DNA of 64,000 nucleotides from Bagarius yarrelli (Eukaryota; Chordata; Actinopteri; Siluriformes; Sisoridae): the NCBI GenBank assembly GCA_005784505.1, contig VCAZ01000128.1:248501-312500 (forward strand). The letters run 5' to 3'. A program made the position numbers and the translations under genes. The notes under the pieces are model-generated. The model was not told where the DNA came from and did not search any database. It worked only from the letters and a program-made list of their open reading frames with translations. Positions 1 through 10,973 of the stretch are shown piece after piece. How positions within the stretch are numbered: the stretch's first letter is position 1; each line of letters begins with the position of its first letter.

Positions 1-1320
1 GTTAAAAATCACAACAAAGCGGTTAAGTCTTTTTTTTTTTTTAATCCATCCTGAACCTATGTAGCCCTTACGATTAAGACGTAACAAAAAAATACAAATA
101 ATAATAGGAAGACGGTCTATTTTCTCAAAAATGGAAAATAAGAAAGTCAGGGTTGTGTGAGGTATGAAGACACAGTGAGTCAGACTCGATGGTGTGTCGA
201 GTCAGTGTATGTCATCAATCTAACCTGAGATTCCGACACTTCAGGCTGCTTTGGTGAAGGAATGCAGAGGTGCGCAATTCAATTCCGGGGAAATTCTTTA
301 AAAGCAGAAATAGACTGGACATTCGATCCTCCAGCTTCATCCTGGGTACAGAAAATGACTCAATTTCTTTTTACTTTGCTTAAATAAACACTATACGATT
401 GTGCAAAATTAGTCTTGGAGAAGACAGGAGTGTGATTGTGAAAAAAAAAAAAAAGGAAAATTGCGCACACCTCCTTTAAAAAAAAAAATGCATTCTTTCT
501 AAATCCCAAAACACCACCAAATCTGGCATGAGATCATAAACGGTTCGAATAACAACACATATGTCTGTAAAGAAGGTCCTTAAAAACCTTAATATTTTCA
601 CTAAGAAAGTTCTGCTACACTAGAACCCAAAACTGGGTCATGGACACAGGAAGTCCTGTTCGTAATGATGGACCAGTCGAAACACGGCATGTGATGTAAA
701 GTCTAATAACAACCCTTTACGAATAGCTACCAACAAACTGCAATGTCTTTCTACACCTAGTTACATCGACGGAGAATTATGTGCCGCGTATTGCCACGGA
801 CGCTACTACGCTTTCTCTAAGGTAACTGCGACGGGAGTGTGTGTGTGTGTGTGTGTGTGGAAAAAATGTGCCTGTTTTATCAAATCTTATGGGGTAACAG
901 GTTTCACAGAGGCCCAATTATGCTAAAAAAAAAAAACAATAGCATGGGTCCCCTCGACTAAAACAAATGGTCATCTTTAAAGCACACTAAAAAGGGCTGG
1001 AGCTCCCAGATATACAAAGTGGAGTCGTGTCCTTATGTCCTTTTGTCACTAAAAAGCCGGTAAAGGATAATGCAGAAATATCAACCTTTTTTTGATGAGA
1101 TGTTTGTTCTTACTTATTCGGTTGTAGAGGAAACAAAAACCTTGAAACCTTTTTTTTCCCCTCTGAATTCAGTCTTACAGAACACAGACTGAGGGTCAAA
1201 CGTCTGCAGAATACAGGCGCCGTCGTTTTCGGGTTTCGTCGAGCCCAGGGTGATGTCATCATTAAAAAAAAAAAAAAAAAAACAGGAAAAAAAAACTCAA
1301 ACTAAGCTCTGAAGATCTCA
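1..1320 (-). other. maea 3' untranslated region and downstream flank
   Basis: The stop codon is at 1321-1323 and the sequence below it is non-coding, with A/T runs and a short (GT)n at 838-858. I see no clean AATAAA on the minus strand. The only candidate signal is ATTAAA at about 40-45, so the end of the transcript is not placed. Confidence 0.5.
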
Positions 1321-1545
1321 TCACATGATGTAAACCTTCTCAGCCTGGGAGAAGTTGAAGACTTCTTTGGTTCTGGGACACACCACCTTGTCGTCTTGGC
1401 GAATAGACAAAAGAGACTGGACATAAAAATACAGAAAAGAAAGAGCATCAATAATACTGTTTGGATTGAATCGGTGTTTCCATGAAAGAATAATAAAAGA
1501 GAGAGAGAGAGAGGAAGAGAGAGAGAGAGAGAGGAAGAGAGAAAA

Positions 1546-1581
<36 letters not shown>

Positions 1582-1890
1582 GAAGAGAGAACAGGACAGA
1601 GAGAAAGAGAGGGAAAAGAGATAAAGAAAAAGAGAGAGATTAAGAGAGATAGAGAAAGAAAGAGAGATAGATAAAGAGAGATAGAGAGAGAGAGAGAGAG
1701 ATAAAGAGAGATGAAAGGAGAAGAGAGAAGAGAGAGGGAGAGAGAGGAAAAGAGAAAAAGAGAGATAGAAGAGATTCGGAGAGAGAAAGAGAGAAAAGAA
1801 AGAGATAGAGAGGAAAAGAGAGAGATAAAAGAACAAGAGTGATAAGAGGAGAAAGAGAGATAGATAAAGGAATAGAGAAAGAAAGAGAAC

Positions 1891-1921
<31 letters not shown>

Positions 1922-2896
1922 AGAGAGATAAAGAGAGAGAGAGAGAGATAAAGAGAGATAAAGAGAGATAGAGAGGGAGAAAGATAGATAAAGAAAGAGA
2001 TAGATAAAGAGAGAGAGAGAGAAAGAAAGAGAGAAAGAAAAGGAGAAAGAGAGAGATAAGCAGAGAGAGAAAGATAGAGGAGAAAAGAGAGAGATTAAGA
2101 GAGATAGAGAAAGAAAGAGAGATAGATAAAGAGAGATAGAGAGAGAAAGAGAGAGATAGAGAAGAGAAGAGGGGAGAAAGGAGAGAAAAGGAGAGGAAGA
2201 AAGAGATTAGAGGAGAGAGAAGAGAGGAAAGAGAGAAGAGAGAAAGAAAGAGAGAAAGAGGGAGATAGAGGAAGATAAAGAGAGAGCAGGGAGAATGAAA
2301 GAGATAGAGGGAGAAAGAGAGAGAGATTAAGAGAGAGATAAAGAGAGAGAGAGAGAGATAAAGAGAGATTAAGAGAGATAGAGAGATAAAGAGAGATTAA
2401 GAGAGATAGAGAGGGAGAAAGAGAGATAGAGAGGATTTTTTGCCCTATAACCGTTCTTTACTCACATTATAGCCATAAACGTAGCCATTAGGCAGCATCA
2501 TGGGTGGGTTGTTCTCGTTCATGACCTCGCCGGAGATTTTACACACCAGGCGAGAGTTTGCGCAATGGGCCATGGGGAGAGGCTGAGCCAGCTTGTTCAG
2601 GGACTTGCTGCATACTGGACAGTCTGGGTTTTTGGAGGAACCATCCTCTTTGTAACACTGTCTGTGAGTCAAGAGTCAAGACTAACAACCTGATCATTCG
2701 GACAAGAGAAGGAAGTTCAACCATATTCTATTACAAACGATGCCCGAGATTAAAAAAGATAAAACATTATACACAAACATAGCGATTGTTGTTAGAAATG
2801 ACATTAGCTTGAAAGTATGTGCAAACATCAGCATGCAAACCTATACTTAGGATGTGTTAACAGAAACTGGAGACGCTCTTAGGAAGACGTGGTGTG

Positions 2897-2929
<33 letters not shown>

Positions 2930-4165
2930 GGGTTGGGGGGGTGGGGGGGGGGGGGGGGGGGGGGGGTGGGGCGGGGGGGGGGGGGGGGGTGAAGGGGGGG
3001 GGGGTAAATCAAGCCCGCGGCTGTGAGGATACGGGGTTTTGATGGCCGACAGCCCTGCCTGCAGAGTGATGGTGAACACGGAGTTGTTTCCCAGCTGATG
3101 TAATCGGTAATTGTCGTATCTGAATTGCTGGATCAACATTTTCCAGCGGCCGGGATCCAGAAGGTCCTACGAGAGACGGCGAGCGCCCAGTGAATCATAG
3201 CGCTGTTTCAAGTAAGATTTCTTGGAATATAATTATGCAGGTTTTTTATATTATTTTTATAGTCTATAAAAAAATGTATGTGCTGGAATCTTAGCTAAGT
3301 TTTGCATACTTATATATAAATTAGTGACATATATTTCATATCAGCATCCTCAATAGCCAATAGGACACCTTCACCAAATATTGCATCAGATTATACCAAA
3401 ACACGGCTGAATTTTCTTTAATCATAAGGTGTTAAATTAACTTTTATTACAGTTGCAGCTGCAAAAACAAAGCATCTGTTTAAAAATGGTCAGTTCAGTT
3501 TTTGGCTTTATACTCATAGCTAATTAACAGAAACCTGATTAACAGCAGAATAATTTAAACAGTTGTACAATAATTGTTGTTTAAGAATAAAGAAAAGAAC
3601 TCATTTCATTTAAACTAGGATTTTTTTTTTTGTGAAATATGTTTATACAACATTAATAGGAAAATTCTGTAGTCTCAGTTCCCCTTGTTGACCCTTTAAA
3701 ACCCCTTAATGTCCTACTTTAAACCCAGGACCTCCAAATTTTGAGGAGATGGGCTTCACCTTGTATGGGGAAATGTGAGTGTCAGAAGGAAACGCCAGCA
3801 TGCCCATCACCTGCCGGACCTCATCCAGCTGCCCGCCCTCTGCTTGGCTGAAATGTTTTTCCGTGCATGTCTACAAACCACACACACACCACACACACCA
3901 CACACACACACACGGGTAATGTTTACATACTATATGTACTTAAACATCCCTAAATCAGTTTAAATCTCAGAAGCAGGTCACCGTACCGTACTGCGTCCAT
4001 GCGTTTGTTCTGTCGAATCAGCTCAATAAATTCCTGAATCCTTAAACTGAACTCCAGGCAGCTCTTAAGAAAGAAAAAAGAGAGAGAGAGAGAGAGAGAG
4101 GAAGAGAGAGAGAGAGAGAGAGAGAAGAGAGAGAGAGAAGAGGAGAGAGAAGAGAAGAGAAAGAG

Positions 4166-4224
<59 letters not shown>

Positions 4225-4242
4225 GAAATCAAGAGGAGAGGA

Positions 4243-4311
<69 letters not shown>

Positions 4312-4345
4312 AAGAGGAGAAGAGGAGGGAGAGAGAGAGAGAGAA

Positions 4346-4425
<80 letters not shown>

Positions 4426-7290
4426 GAAAGTGTCATTTAACAGTGAAAGAATGAAGGAAAGCTCCAATTTTTTTGGGGCAATTTGTTATTTATAGGACAG
4501 ACAAAGGACCCAGTTAAGGATCCGAACTGGAATCGAACCCGGGTTGCTGGAGCATGTGAAGCCTAACCAACTACACCACGGCACCGTCTGGATACTGCTC
4601 TAGTCCTTTATAGGGTTATTTTACATCAAGGTTTTATGGCTCATTAAAAAAACCAAAACAAACAAACAAACAAACAAACAAACAAACAAAAAAACAGCTC
4701 AGCCAATCAGATTCAAGAGCAACGCCTACTAAATCTAAACACGATCATAAACAGCGTTACCTTCATTTTCCTCAGACGTGATTTGTTGTCATGGCACCAG
4801 GCTAAGCATGTGGCTGTTTCCTGCCTTTCAAGTGATTCCTCGACTTCTTTTGCGGTGAGAAACATTTCGATGTTAACCAAATCCTGGAGAAAAATATACA
4901 TTTATAGACACTCAAAACTTTCTAAAAGCCTTTTTTTAACCAACTCATGGTGTTTTAGGCGCCTATTTTCAACTTATTTCCTGGTAACTAAGTAAAGTTC
5001 AGGAACAGAGACGCACCTCGATGCCACTTTGTTTAGCGAGCTTAACGGCGGTGTTGTAATAGCCGCAGCGCAGCAGGTGCTCCACCATCATGCGGTCCAT
5101 GCGCTTCCTCTTCCACACGCTCGCGTTAGCCGGTTGGTCACTGCTGTGCTCCTTCAGGTGTTCGATACGCCGCTTACAGAGCTTAGCGCTCTCATCCTCG
5201 GCCTGGATTGATTCTGCTGCCTTTGAGAGATGTTCAATGGTTAAGATATTAGAAAGCTGTAGAAATCCCAGCCGATAAGCAGACACCAGAAAACCACTAG
5301 TCTGGGTAGCGACCTGAGGTCTGAGTAGGGAACCTATTACACAGTGTGTACAGCATGGTGGCACTGAAAAATCATTCAACATCAAAGGGCTCTGAACACA
5401 CTAACATTACAGAGCAGGGGCTGTCTGATGACATGGACATGGACATGGACATGGTTAGTAATTCCACATAACGTAAGCTTACCTTTCTTTTGAGAGCACT
5501 TAATTTTTCCACCACGCCGTCCAGCAGGGACACCACAGAGTCCACTACAGGAAAGGAACTGCCCAGGGTCTTCTCCAGCTCGGCCACCACCATGGTCACG
5601 TGACTCGTCTCACGGTCTATGTTCTTCTGCGCTGCCCGGAAGCGCTTGTTTAAAGTCTCATAAGGAACCTAGGGGGACAAAACAAATATCAGGCCATGGA
5701 TAGTCTCAAGATAACCACTAGTGATGATTTAGAAGGGCATCAATTCCTGATCTCACTAATGCTCTTGTAGCTGAACACGAACATTTAACTAAAACCCTCT
5801 AGTAGAAGGATGCGGTCCATCAAGACCAAACCCCCTTTCATCACGAAAACAGTTTCTTTCCATCGGCATCTGGACTGAACTCTTTACTTTACTGCGCTTA
5901 TGTAACACATCAAAGCACACACGTTCTTTGACTCACCCACATTCGCACATTTTATTTTATCTTCAGCATCTTGTTACTGTCATTATTAAGCACCAGCGCA
6001 CAAAGCCGCGATTCTAGTTATTCAATCAGACAAGAATTTGGCAGGGTGGTCCCGTCCCGGCAATAAAATGCCTCCAAAAAATCAATAATAATGTGCCAGA
6101 ATAAGAAGCATAAAAATAATTTCCATTAAATAGACTTTCTGCGATGAGCTTAGAAGATGCGTAAAACACCGTCAACACCGGTTAGGTCACTTGCCCACTG
6201 CGGCACCGCCCTCCCCGGAAAGTGTTTGTTTTTCATTGACTATTTATTCAAAGTAAGTTAAACTTTTTTCTGCCCCACTCACTTACTCTGGTTAAAAGTA
6301 GGGGGCTGCAGATACTTCAGCTCCCCCTTGTGGCTTATAAAAGTGCGCAATAATTGCGGTTGGATCAAATAATTGCGATTATTAAATAGTTGTCAAAGCC
6401 TTAACGTGTGTTTTCCAGCGCTGATGCCGATACTGATTATTACAGCTCGAGTAGACTAATAATCCATATTTTAAACCGATAAATATACACGTCTGGTTAA
6501 AACATTAAAAAAAAACAAGCAACAAACTAACAAATAATAGAAAAAAAAATTATGAGTTAATAAAGGAAGTAACTGTTAGTAACTCAAATCTTTCAGCACC
6601 AGGATGCAGACACTTTACTGAAGACACGTCCACTGGAGGCTGATGGACGCTCATCACGGCAAATATTATATGTATTAAAAATATGACAGATACCGAAAAT
6701 CATTATAATAGCGGGGTTCAGCTGCCACTGTTGGTCCCCTGAGTAAGACCCTTAACCCCCAAATGCTCAGTTGTATAAAAGAGATAAATGTAAGTCGCTC
6801 TGGATAAGAACGTCTGCACAAATGGCGTAAATGTAAATATAACAGCTAATATCGGTGCTGATAATCGGCCAAGCCGATAATCGGTCGACCGCTAGATGCT
6901 TTTCTGCACACCGCGTTTGCATAGAGTTGCTATTCGAGTTACCTTTTGCTATTCGAGAACCCTTCTGTCTGTTATTCTCTAATTATATTCCATCACTCTC
7001 AGTTGCACTATTGTTGCTCGTTGGCATTTTTTGTAACCGTATATCATTTATGCATTTTAATAAAAAACCCTGAAACACTCAAACCGCTCTTGAATAACTC
7101 ATCGCCAAAACGAGTCAATTCTGCAAGTCAATCATGTCGGATTTTTTTTTTATTGTCAACATCCTTAACAGACTAATAATAAATAAACCAATGGGCACAG
7201 AATGATCTGCAAAGGAAGCAGCACAAATGAGCAGCTCGTGGCATTGAAATTCCGCATGCATGCACAATGACAGGAATGAAAGGCAAGTGA

Positions 7291-7327
<37 letters not shown>

Positions 7328-8333
7328 CCTTCTGGTTCAAACTCAATACGTCCCCCATGTTTTTGTCTGATCTCGACGTGCAGCTTAGCTGAGCTGAGAA
7401 GCGGTACTGCAACACTGATGTAGGAGGGAGGAAAAAAAAACCCAGTGGCGCAGAGAACAAAGGTGGTAGAACAGCGATCACATGTTCTGCCATGATCACA
7501 TATTGGGAACATGAATATAACTTTATCTTTATCTCTCTCTCTGCGTGTGCATATAATCACAGGACATCCTGATCAGTGTGAGCTCGAATGTTTGATCAGC
7601 ATTCAGATGTGCCTCGTACATCTACCTAAACAACCTGCATCTGTGTGCACAACCCTCCGGGTCAGATATATACAGTCATTACGGTAAATTATATCGCTAG
7701 ATAACGCAATGACGTCAGCCAAAGACAAACTAACAGCACATAATCAACATGACGTCATAACGCTAGTAGCATGTTGATTATGTGCTGTTAGTTTGTCATT
7801 GGCTGACGTCACTGCCGTATCTACCGACACAATTTACCGTAATGACTGTAAATACAGTACAGCTAGCAACCAGCTATCTGTTTCAGTGGGCAGCTAAAAC
7901 AGGGGACGCTTTAACATGATCCGATGAGCATCAGCGCGTTTCTAATGACGTTCAGTATTTAAAGCTGATTTTACTAAATAAAAGGGGTCACATTTTACAA
8001 CAAACACCTCTTTAAAGAAGGAAAGCAGTGTGTTTATTCAAAGCCCGATCTCTTTTATTCCCCCCCTTCGGTCGCTCTGTCTCCTCAGAGTTGTTTTGCT
8101 AACTTGTTTAGCTTTAGCTCTCTGAACAAACCCGCACATTGATTTAAATTCGTCTGACATCCGAATTAAACTACAGTGTTCGCCTAACAGCTCGGATAAA
8201 CCAACTAAACTGGACACCGGGATTCTTACGGATGTTTTGATTTAGAAATAAAACCGTTACCAACCTTTAAAGTTGGATATTCTTGAACCTTAAGAGCCAT
8301 AGAGAGTTGAGCAGCTGTTTCTTGCACCGCCAT
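1321..8333 (-). CDS. maea: E3 ubiquitin-protein transferase MAEA (9 coding exons, apparent frameshift in exon 6)
   Basis: MAEA is the RING-type subunit that pairs with RMND5 in the CTLH/GID ubiquitin ligase; it also has roles in erythroblast-macrophage contact. Coding exons in transcript order: 8265-8333, 5483-5668, 5017-5220, 4761-4883, 3987-4063, 3760-3870, 3033-3166, 2466-2661, 1321-1416. The start reads MAVQETAAQLSMALKVQEYP and the stop follows KVYIM, as in vertebrate MAEA. A LisH segment (RMDRMMVEHLL) ends exon 3, a CTLH/CRA region spans exons 4-7, and the degenerate RING (CPVC, then AHC) is in exon 8. All junctions are GT-AG with matching phase, and restored length would be about 397 residues against 396 in human. 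Exon 6 is 111 bases where 109 is needed: codons for R-K-H read CGG followed by five A, so the frame breaks near residue 224. A base-calling error is likelier than a dead gene, because everything else is intact. Exon 1 has a weak donor (GTTGGT). Confidence 0.95.
1493..2432. repeat. 940-bp (GA)n-rich tract in maea intron 8
   Basis: This is a nearly pure purine tract of GAGA, GAAA and GATA units filling almost the whole intron between exon 8 (ends 2466) and exon 9 (starts 1416). In the maea transcript it reads as polypyrimidine. It produces a spurious Ser/Leu/Phe-rich ORF that runs into the real last exon. Confidence 0.95.
2898..3004. repeat. Poly-G tract in maea intron 7
   Basis: About 107 bases are almost all G, broken only by a few T, C and A. 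It lies 28 bp from the exon 7 splice donor (3031-3032). On the maea sense strand it is poly-C. The length is probably uncertain in the assembly. Confidence 0.9.
4073..4428. repeat. (GA)n tract abutting the maea exon 5 splice acceptor
   Basis: About 355 bp of GAGA repeats begin within 10 bp of the exon 5 acceptor (exon edge 4063). Read on the maea strand it is (CT)n and supplies the polypyrimidine tract. Overlapping Ser/Leu ORFs here are artefacts. Confidence 0.95.
4510..4592 (-). mobile_element. tRNA-derived SINE head
   Basis: On the minus strand the sequence has a tRNA-like head with an A-box-like segment (GTGTAGTTGGTTAGG) and a B box (GGTTCGATTCC, complement at 4529-4539). There is no anticodon-arm evidence for a working tRNA gene. 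It sits in maea intron 4. Confidence 0.6.
6714..6836 (+). mobile_element. SINE fragment (3' part) in maea intron 1
   Basis: It matches the commonest SINE family of this window: CCACTGTTGG, CCCTTAACCCCCAAATGCTC, then AAGTCGCTCTGGATAAGAACG and a loose tail. The tRNA-like head is missing. Confidence 0.75.
7671..7850. mobile_element. Palindromic MITE in maea intron 1
   Basis: The ends are exact inverted repeats of 20 bases (tacagtcattacggtaaatt at 7671-7690 and its complement at 7831-7850). Most of the interior is also inverted, including TGACGTCAGCCAA near the left and TTGGCTGACGTCA near the right. This is a fold-back DNA-transposon derivative with no coding capacity. Confidence 0.85.
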
Positions 8334-8365
8334 CTTGGTTTTGGGGAAAATGCTACGCATGCGCA
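8329..8365 (-). promoter_or_regulatory. maea core promoter: YY1-type and NRF1-type sites
   Basis: The maea start codon lies within AAGATGGCG (8329-8336 on the minus strand), the usual YY1 element at housekeeping starts. About 20 bp upstream is the palindrome CGCATGCGCA (8356-8365), an NRF1-type site. The pair fits a broadly expressed TATA-less promoter. Binding is inferred from motif only. Confidence 0.6.
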
Positions 8366-8701
8366 TAAGCATACAGGAGCGCTAGTGACAGATAGGTTTG
8401 TTCATCAGTAGCCTTTAGAGAGGATTTTACAGGAAAAGGTTTCTCTACTGCCTCCTGCTGACCACACGGGATATTACAACTGTGATAAGGAACTCTGATA
8501 ATGATGCTGTATGAACTGATATCTATGACTGGCTTTACTTCATCTCAGAAACGTCACTGTGAAAGACACGATTTATGGACAAAGCCAAAGATGACGTTCT
8601 GGTTCCCAACATCTTTCTGCTGGGGAAATTTTATATACATAAAGTGAAACCACCTTTTTATAACGAGTTTATCCGTGACACACACAACAAATGTGGAAGA
8701 A

Positions 8702-9109
8702 CAATAGTTATAGATCAGTGCTTCACTAAAGGTGTTAATAAAGGTTAATTAATAATTTCACTGCAATTGGGAGAAAGTGGTAGCTTAAGTGTTAAGGAGA
8801 CCTACTGGGGTCTTTCTGTGTGGAGTTTACATGTTCTCCCTGTGCTTGTGTGTGTTTACTCGGGTTCTCCGGTTTCCTCCCACAGTCCAAAAACATGTAT
8901 GTTAGATTGATTAGTGATTCTAAATTGCCCACAGGAATGAGTGTGATTGTCTGTCCGCATGTGGCCCTGTGATGGACTGGTGACCTGTCCAGGGTGTCCC
9001 CCTTCTGTCTTTCGCCCTTTCAGAGACGGCTGGGATAGACTCCAGCAGATCCCTGTGACCCCGAATTAGGGAATAAGCGGCTATAGAAAATGAATGAATG
9101 AATGAATGT
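8702..9109 (+). mobile_element. SINE/L2-type tail composite
   Basis: From 8810 on it has the teleost L2-like 3' tail: TCCGGTTTCCTCCCACAGTC, ATGGACTGGTGACCTGTCCA, GGCTGGGATAGACTCCAGCA, ending in (GAAT)n. The 88 bp before it (8702-8790) are nearly identical to 10434-10525, so both belong to a longer dispersed unit. Confidence 0.75.
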
Positions 9110-9120
9110 AATGCATTATG

Positions 9121-9510
9121 CCGTCCTGTCTCAGTCCTGTCTCAGTCCTGGAGGGTCGGGGTGTCCTGCAGAGTTTAGCTCAACACACCCACCTGTAAGT
9201 TTTAAGTATATCACATTTGCAGCATTTTGCAGACGTTCTTATCCAGAGCGACTTACATTTATCTCTTTTATACAACTGAGCAATTGGGGGTTAAGGGCCT
9301 TGTTCAGGGGCCCAACAGTGGTGGCTTAGTGGTGCTGGGAATCGAACCCCGATCTTTCTGGTTTCAGTCCAACACCTTAACCACTAAGCCACCACGTCCC
9401 ACGTATATCTAGCAAGATCTTGATTAGTTGGTTCAGGTGTGTTGGATTAGGGTTGGAGCTAAACTCTGCAGGACACCCCGACCCCCGACTGAGATTGGAC
9501 ACTCCTGGTT
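9121..9510. mobile_element. MITE with inverted ends, interrupted by a SINE
   Basis: The left end (GTCCTGGAGGGTCGGGGTGT, then CCTGCAGAGTTTAGCTC) is inverted at the right end (GAGCTAAACTCTGCAGG, ACACCCCGAC). A SINE interrupts the middle at 9213-9402. A related copy without the SINE lies at 42415-42605. Confidence 0.8.
9213..9402 (-). mobile_element. Full-length SINE inserted in a MITE
   Basis: On the minus strand it reads GTGGTGGCTTAGTGGTTAAG (tRNA-like head), GGTTCGATTCCCAGCACCAC (B box), then the Cys/Leu-free body and the CGCTCTGGATAAGAACGTCT tail. It is flanked by the 7-bp duplication gtatatc at 9206-9212 and 9403-9409. Confidence 0.85.
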
Positions 9511-10433
9511 TAGGATGTCTGCCAAATGCCAGAAATAAAAGTCTGATTAAATAACCCATAACATGCAAGATGACTTGGCTGGAAACCATCTTGGTTGGTA
9601 GGCTGATACCCTGGGCAGCCCTATCACCCGAACTTATTTCAGAATTTCATCTCATCCAAATCCAGCAAAAACATGTGATGTTACTTGGGCTATTCCACCT
9701 CCACCTCTACCTCGCTCTCTGTTCATCCCTGGTAAAAGAACCACCCCCTCCATACACACCTCCTCCTGCCCTTCTGCCCCCCTTCCTTCTCTTCCTCTTG
9801 CCCTCCTTTCCCCTGTTCTCCACCCCACGCTCACATTTCGTTTTCCTGTCCGAGCAAGCGACAGTGAATCCGCCTCTTTTAAAACAAAAACGATTTTAAA
9901 CCTAAATCCTACATCTTTCCCTATAAAGTGCACTAGCTACTCATTATTGTACCCCGTTTACTAGTGCACATTAGTAGGACGTACTGAGGCATTTGGAACA
10001 CAGCTTAAAACGTAGCATAAGGCTATTGGCCCAAACCCAAAGGAAACTCGTCACCGATTGGTTGTTTCGTATTTCCTTGGTTGTGATTGGTCTTTTTTTT
10101 TTTCCTGCAATGGATACCCGAATCCCAGGCACACCGAGGGACTGATTGAGGCTCCAAAAGAGGGCAATATGCAAGGTTTGTGATTGTTTTTGCCCCCCTT
10201 TTTTCTCCTACTTCCTGTGTGCTGTCGCCAGCTGCCTCATCATGTGCTTTGTTTTCCCCCAGAGGCAGGGAGAGGCAGTTAGAAGACTGCATTAACGTCG
10301 GCTGGCTTTTTAGCTAAACACATTGTATTTATGGGGAAAAATACACCAGTCGGTCATGTGATTTGGGTTGTAGAATTTAAACTGTGTGTTTATAGTCGAG
10401 GAGGTTCTTGATTTCAGTGAAAGAACCTGATAT

Positions 10434-10685
10434 ACAATAGTTATAGATCAGTGCTTTAATTACTAAAGGTGTTAATAAAGGTAAATCAGTAATTTCACTG
10501 CAATTGGGGGAAAGTGGTAGCTTAAGGGTTAAGGTGACCTGCTGACCCGGAGGTCGTGGGTTCAGTTCCCCTGGGTGCGGGGCCCCTAAACAAGCCTCTT
10601 AACCCTCAACTGCTCAGGTGGATGAATAAGATGGTAGATGTTGCTACAAATATGGGCGTCTGAGTAATGCCAGAAATTTAAATTA
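10434..10685 (+). mobile_element. SINE with upstream shared segment
   Basis: The first 90 bp match 8702-8790. The rest is a diverged SINE with head (GTGGTAGCTTAAGGGTTAAG), B box (GGTTCAGTTCCCCTGG) and CCTCTTAACCCTCAACTGCT. Confidence 0.7.
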
Positions 10686-10706
10686 ATAAACTCCAAAAAG
10701 ACGTTT

Positions 10707-10973
10707 GCATTCATTCATTCATTCATTCATTCATTTATTCATCTTCTATATCTGCTTATTCCCTAATGGAGTCTATCCCAGCCGTCTCTGATAGGGTGAA
10801 AGACAGGTGGGGGACACCCTGGACAGGTTGCCAGTCCATCACAGGGCCACACACACTCACTCTATGGGCAATTTAGAATTACCAATTAACCTAACATGCA
10901 CGTTTTTGGACCGTGGGAGGAAACCAGAGAACCCGGAGTAAACCCACACAAGCACAGGAAGAACATGCTAAAC
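10707..10973 (-). mobile_element. L2-type SINE tail, inverted relative to 8810-9109
   Basis: (CATT)n, then GGAGTCTATCCCAGCCGTCT and CCAGTCCATCACAGGGCCAC are the complement of the 8810-9109 element. With it, they form an inverted pair about 1.9 kb apart. Confidence 0.8.

Noticed and set aside
2854..3139. Gly-rich plus-strand and Pro-rich minus-strand ORFs
   Set aside because: Frames over the poly-G tract; only the minus-strand part above 3033 is real (maea exon 7).
4042..4467. Two overlapping minus-strand Ser/Leu ORFs
   Set aside because: They are produced by the (GA)n tract; only the short stretch below 4063 is real maea exon.
4783..5278. Plus-strand ORFs opposite maea exons 3 and 4
   Set aside because: Antisense shadows of maea coding sequence.
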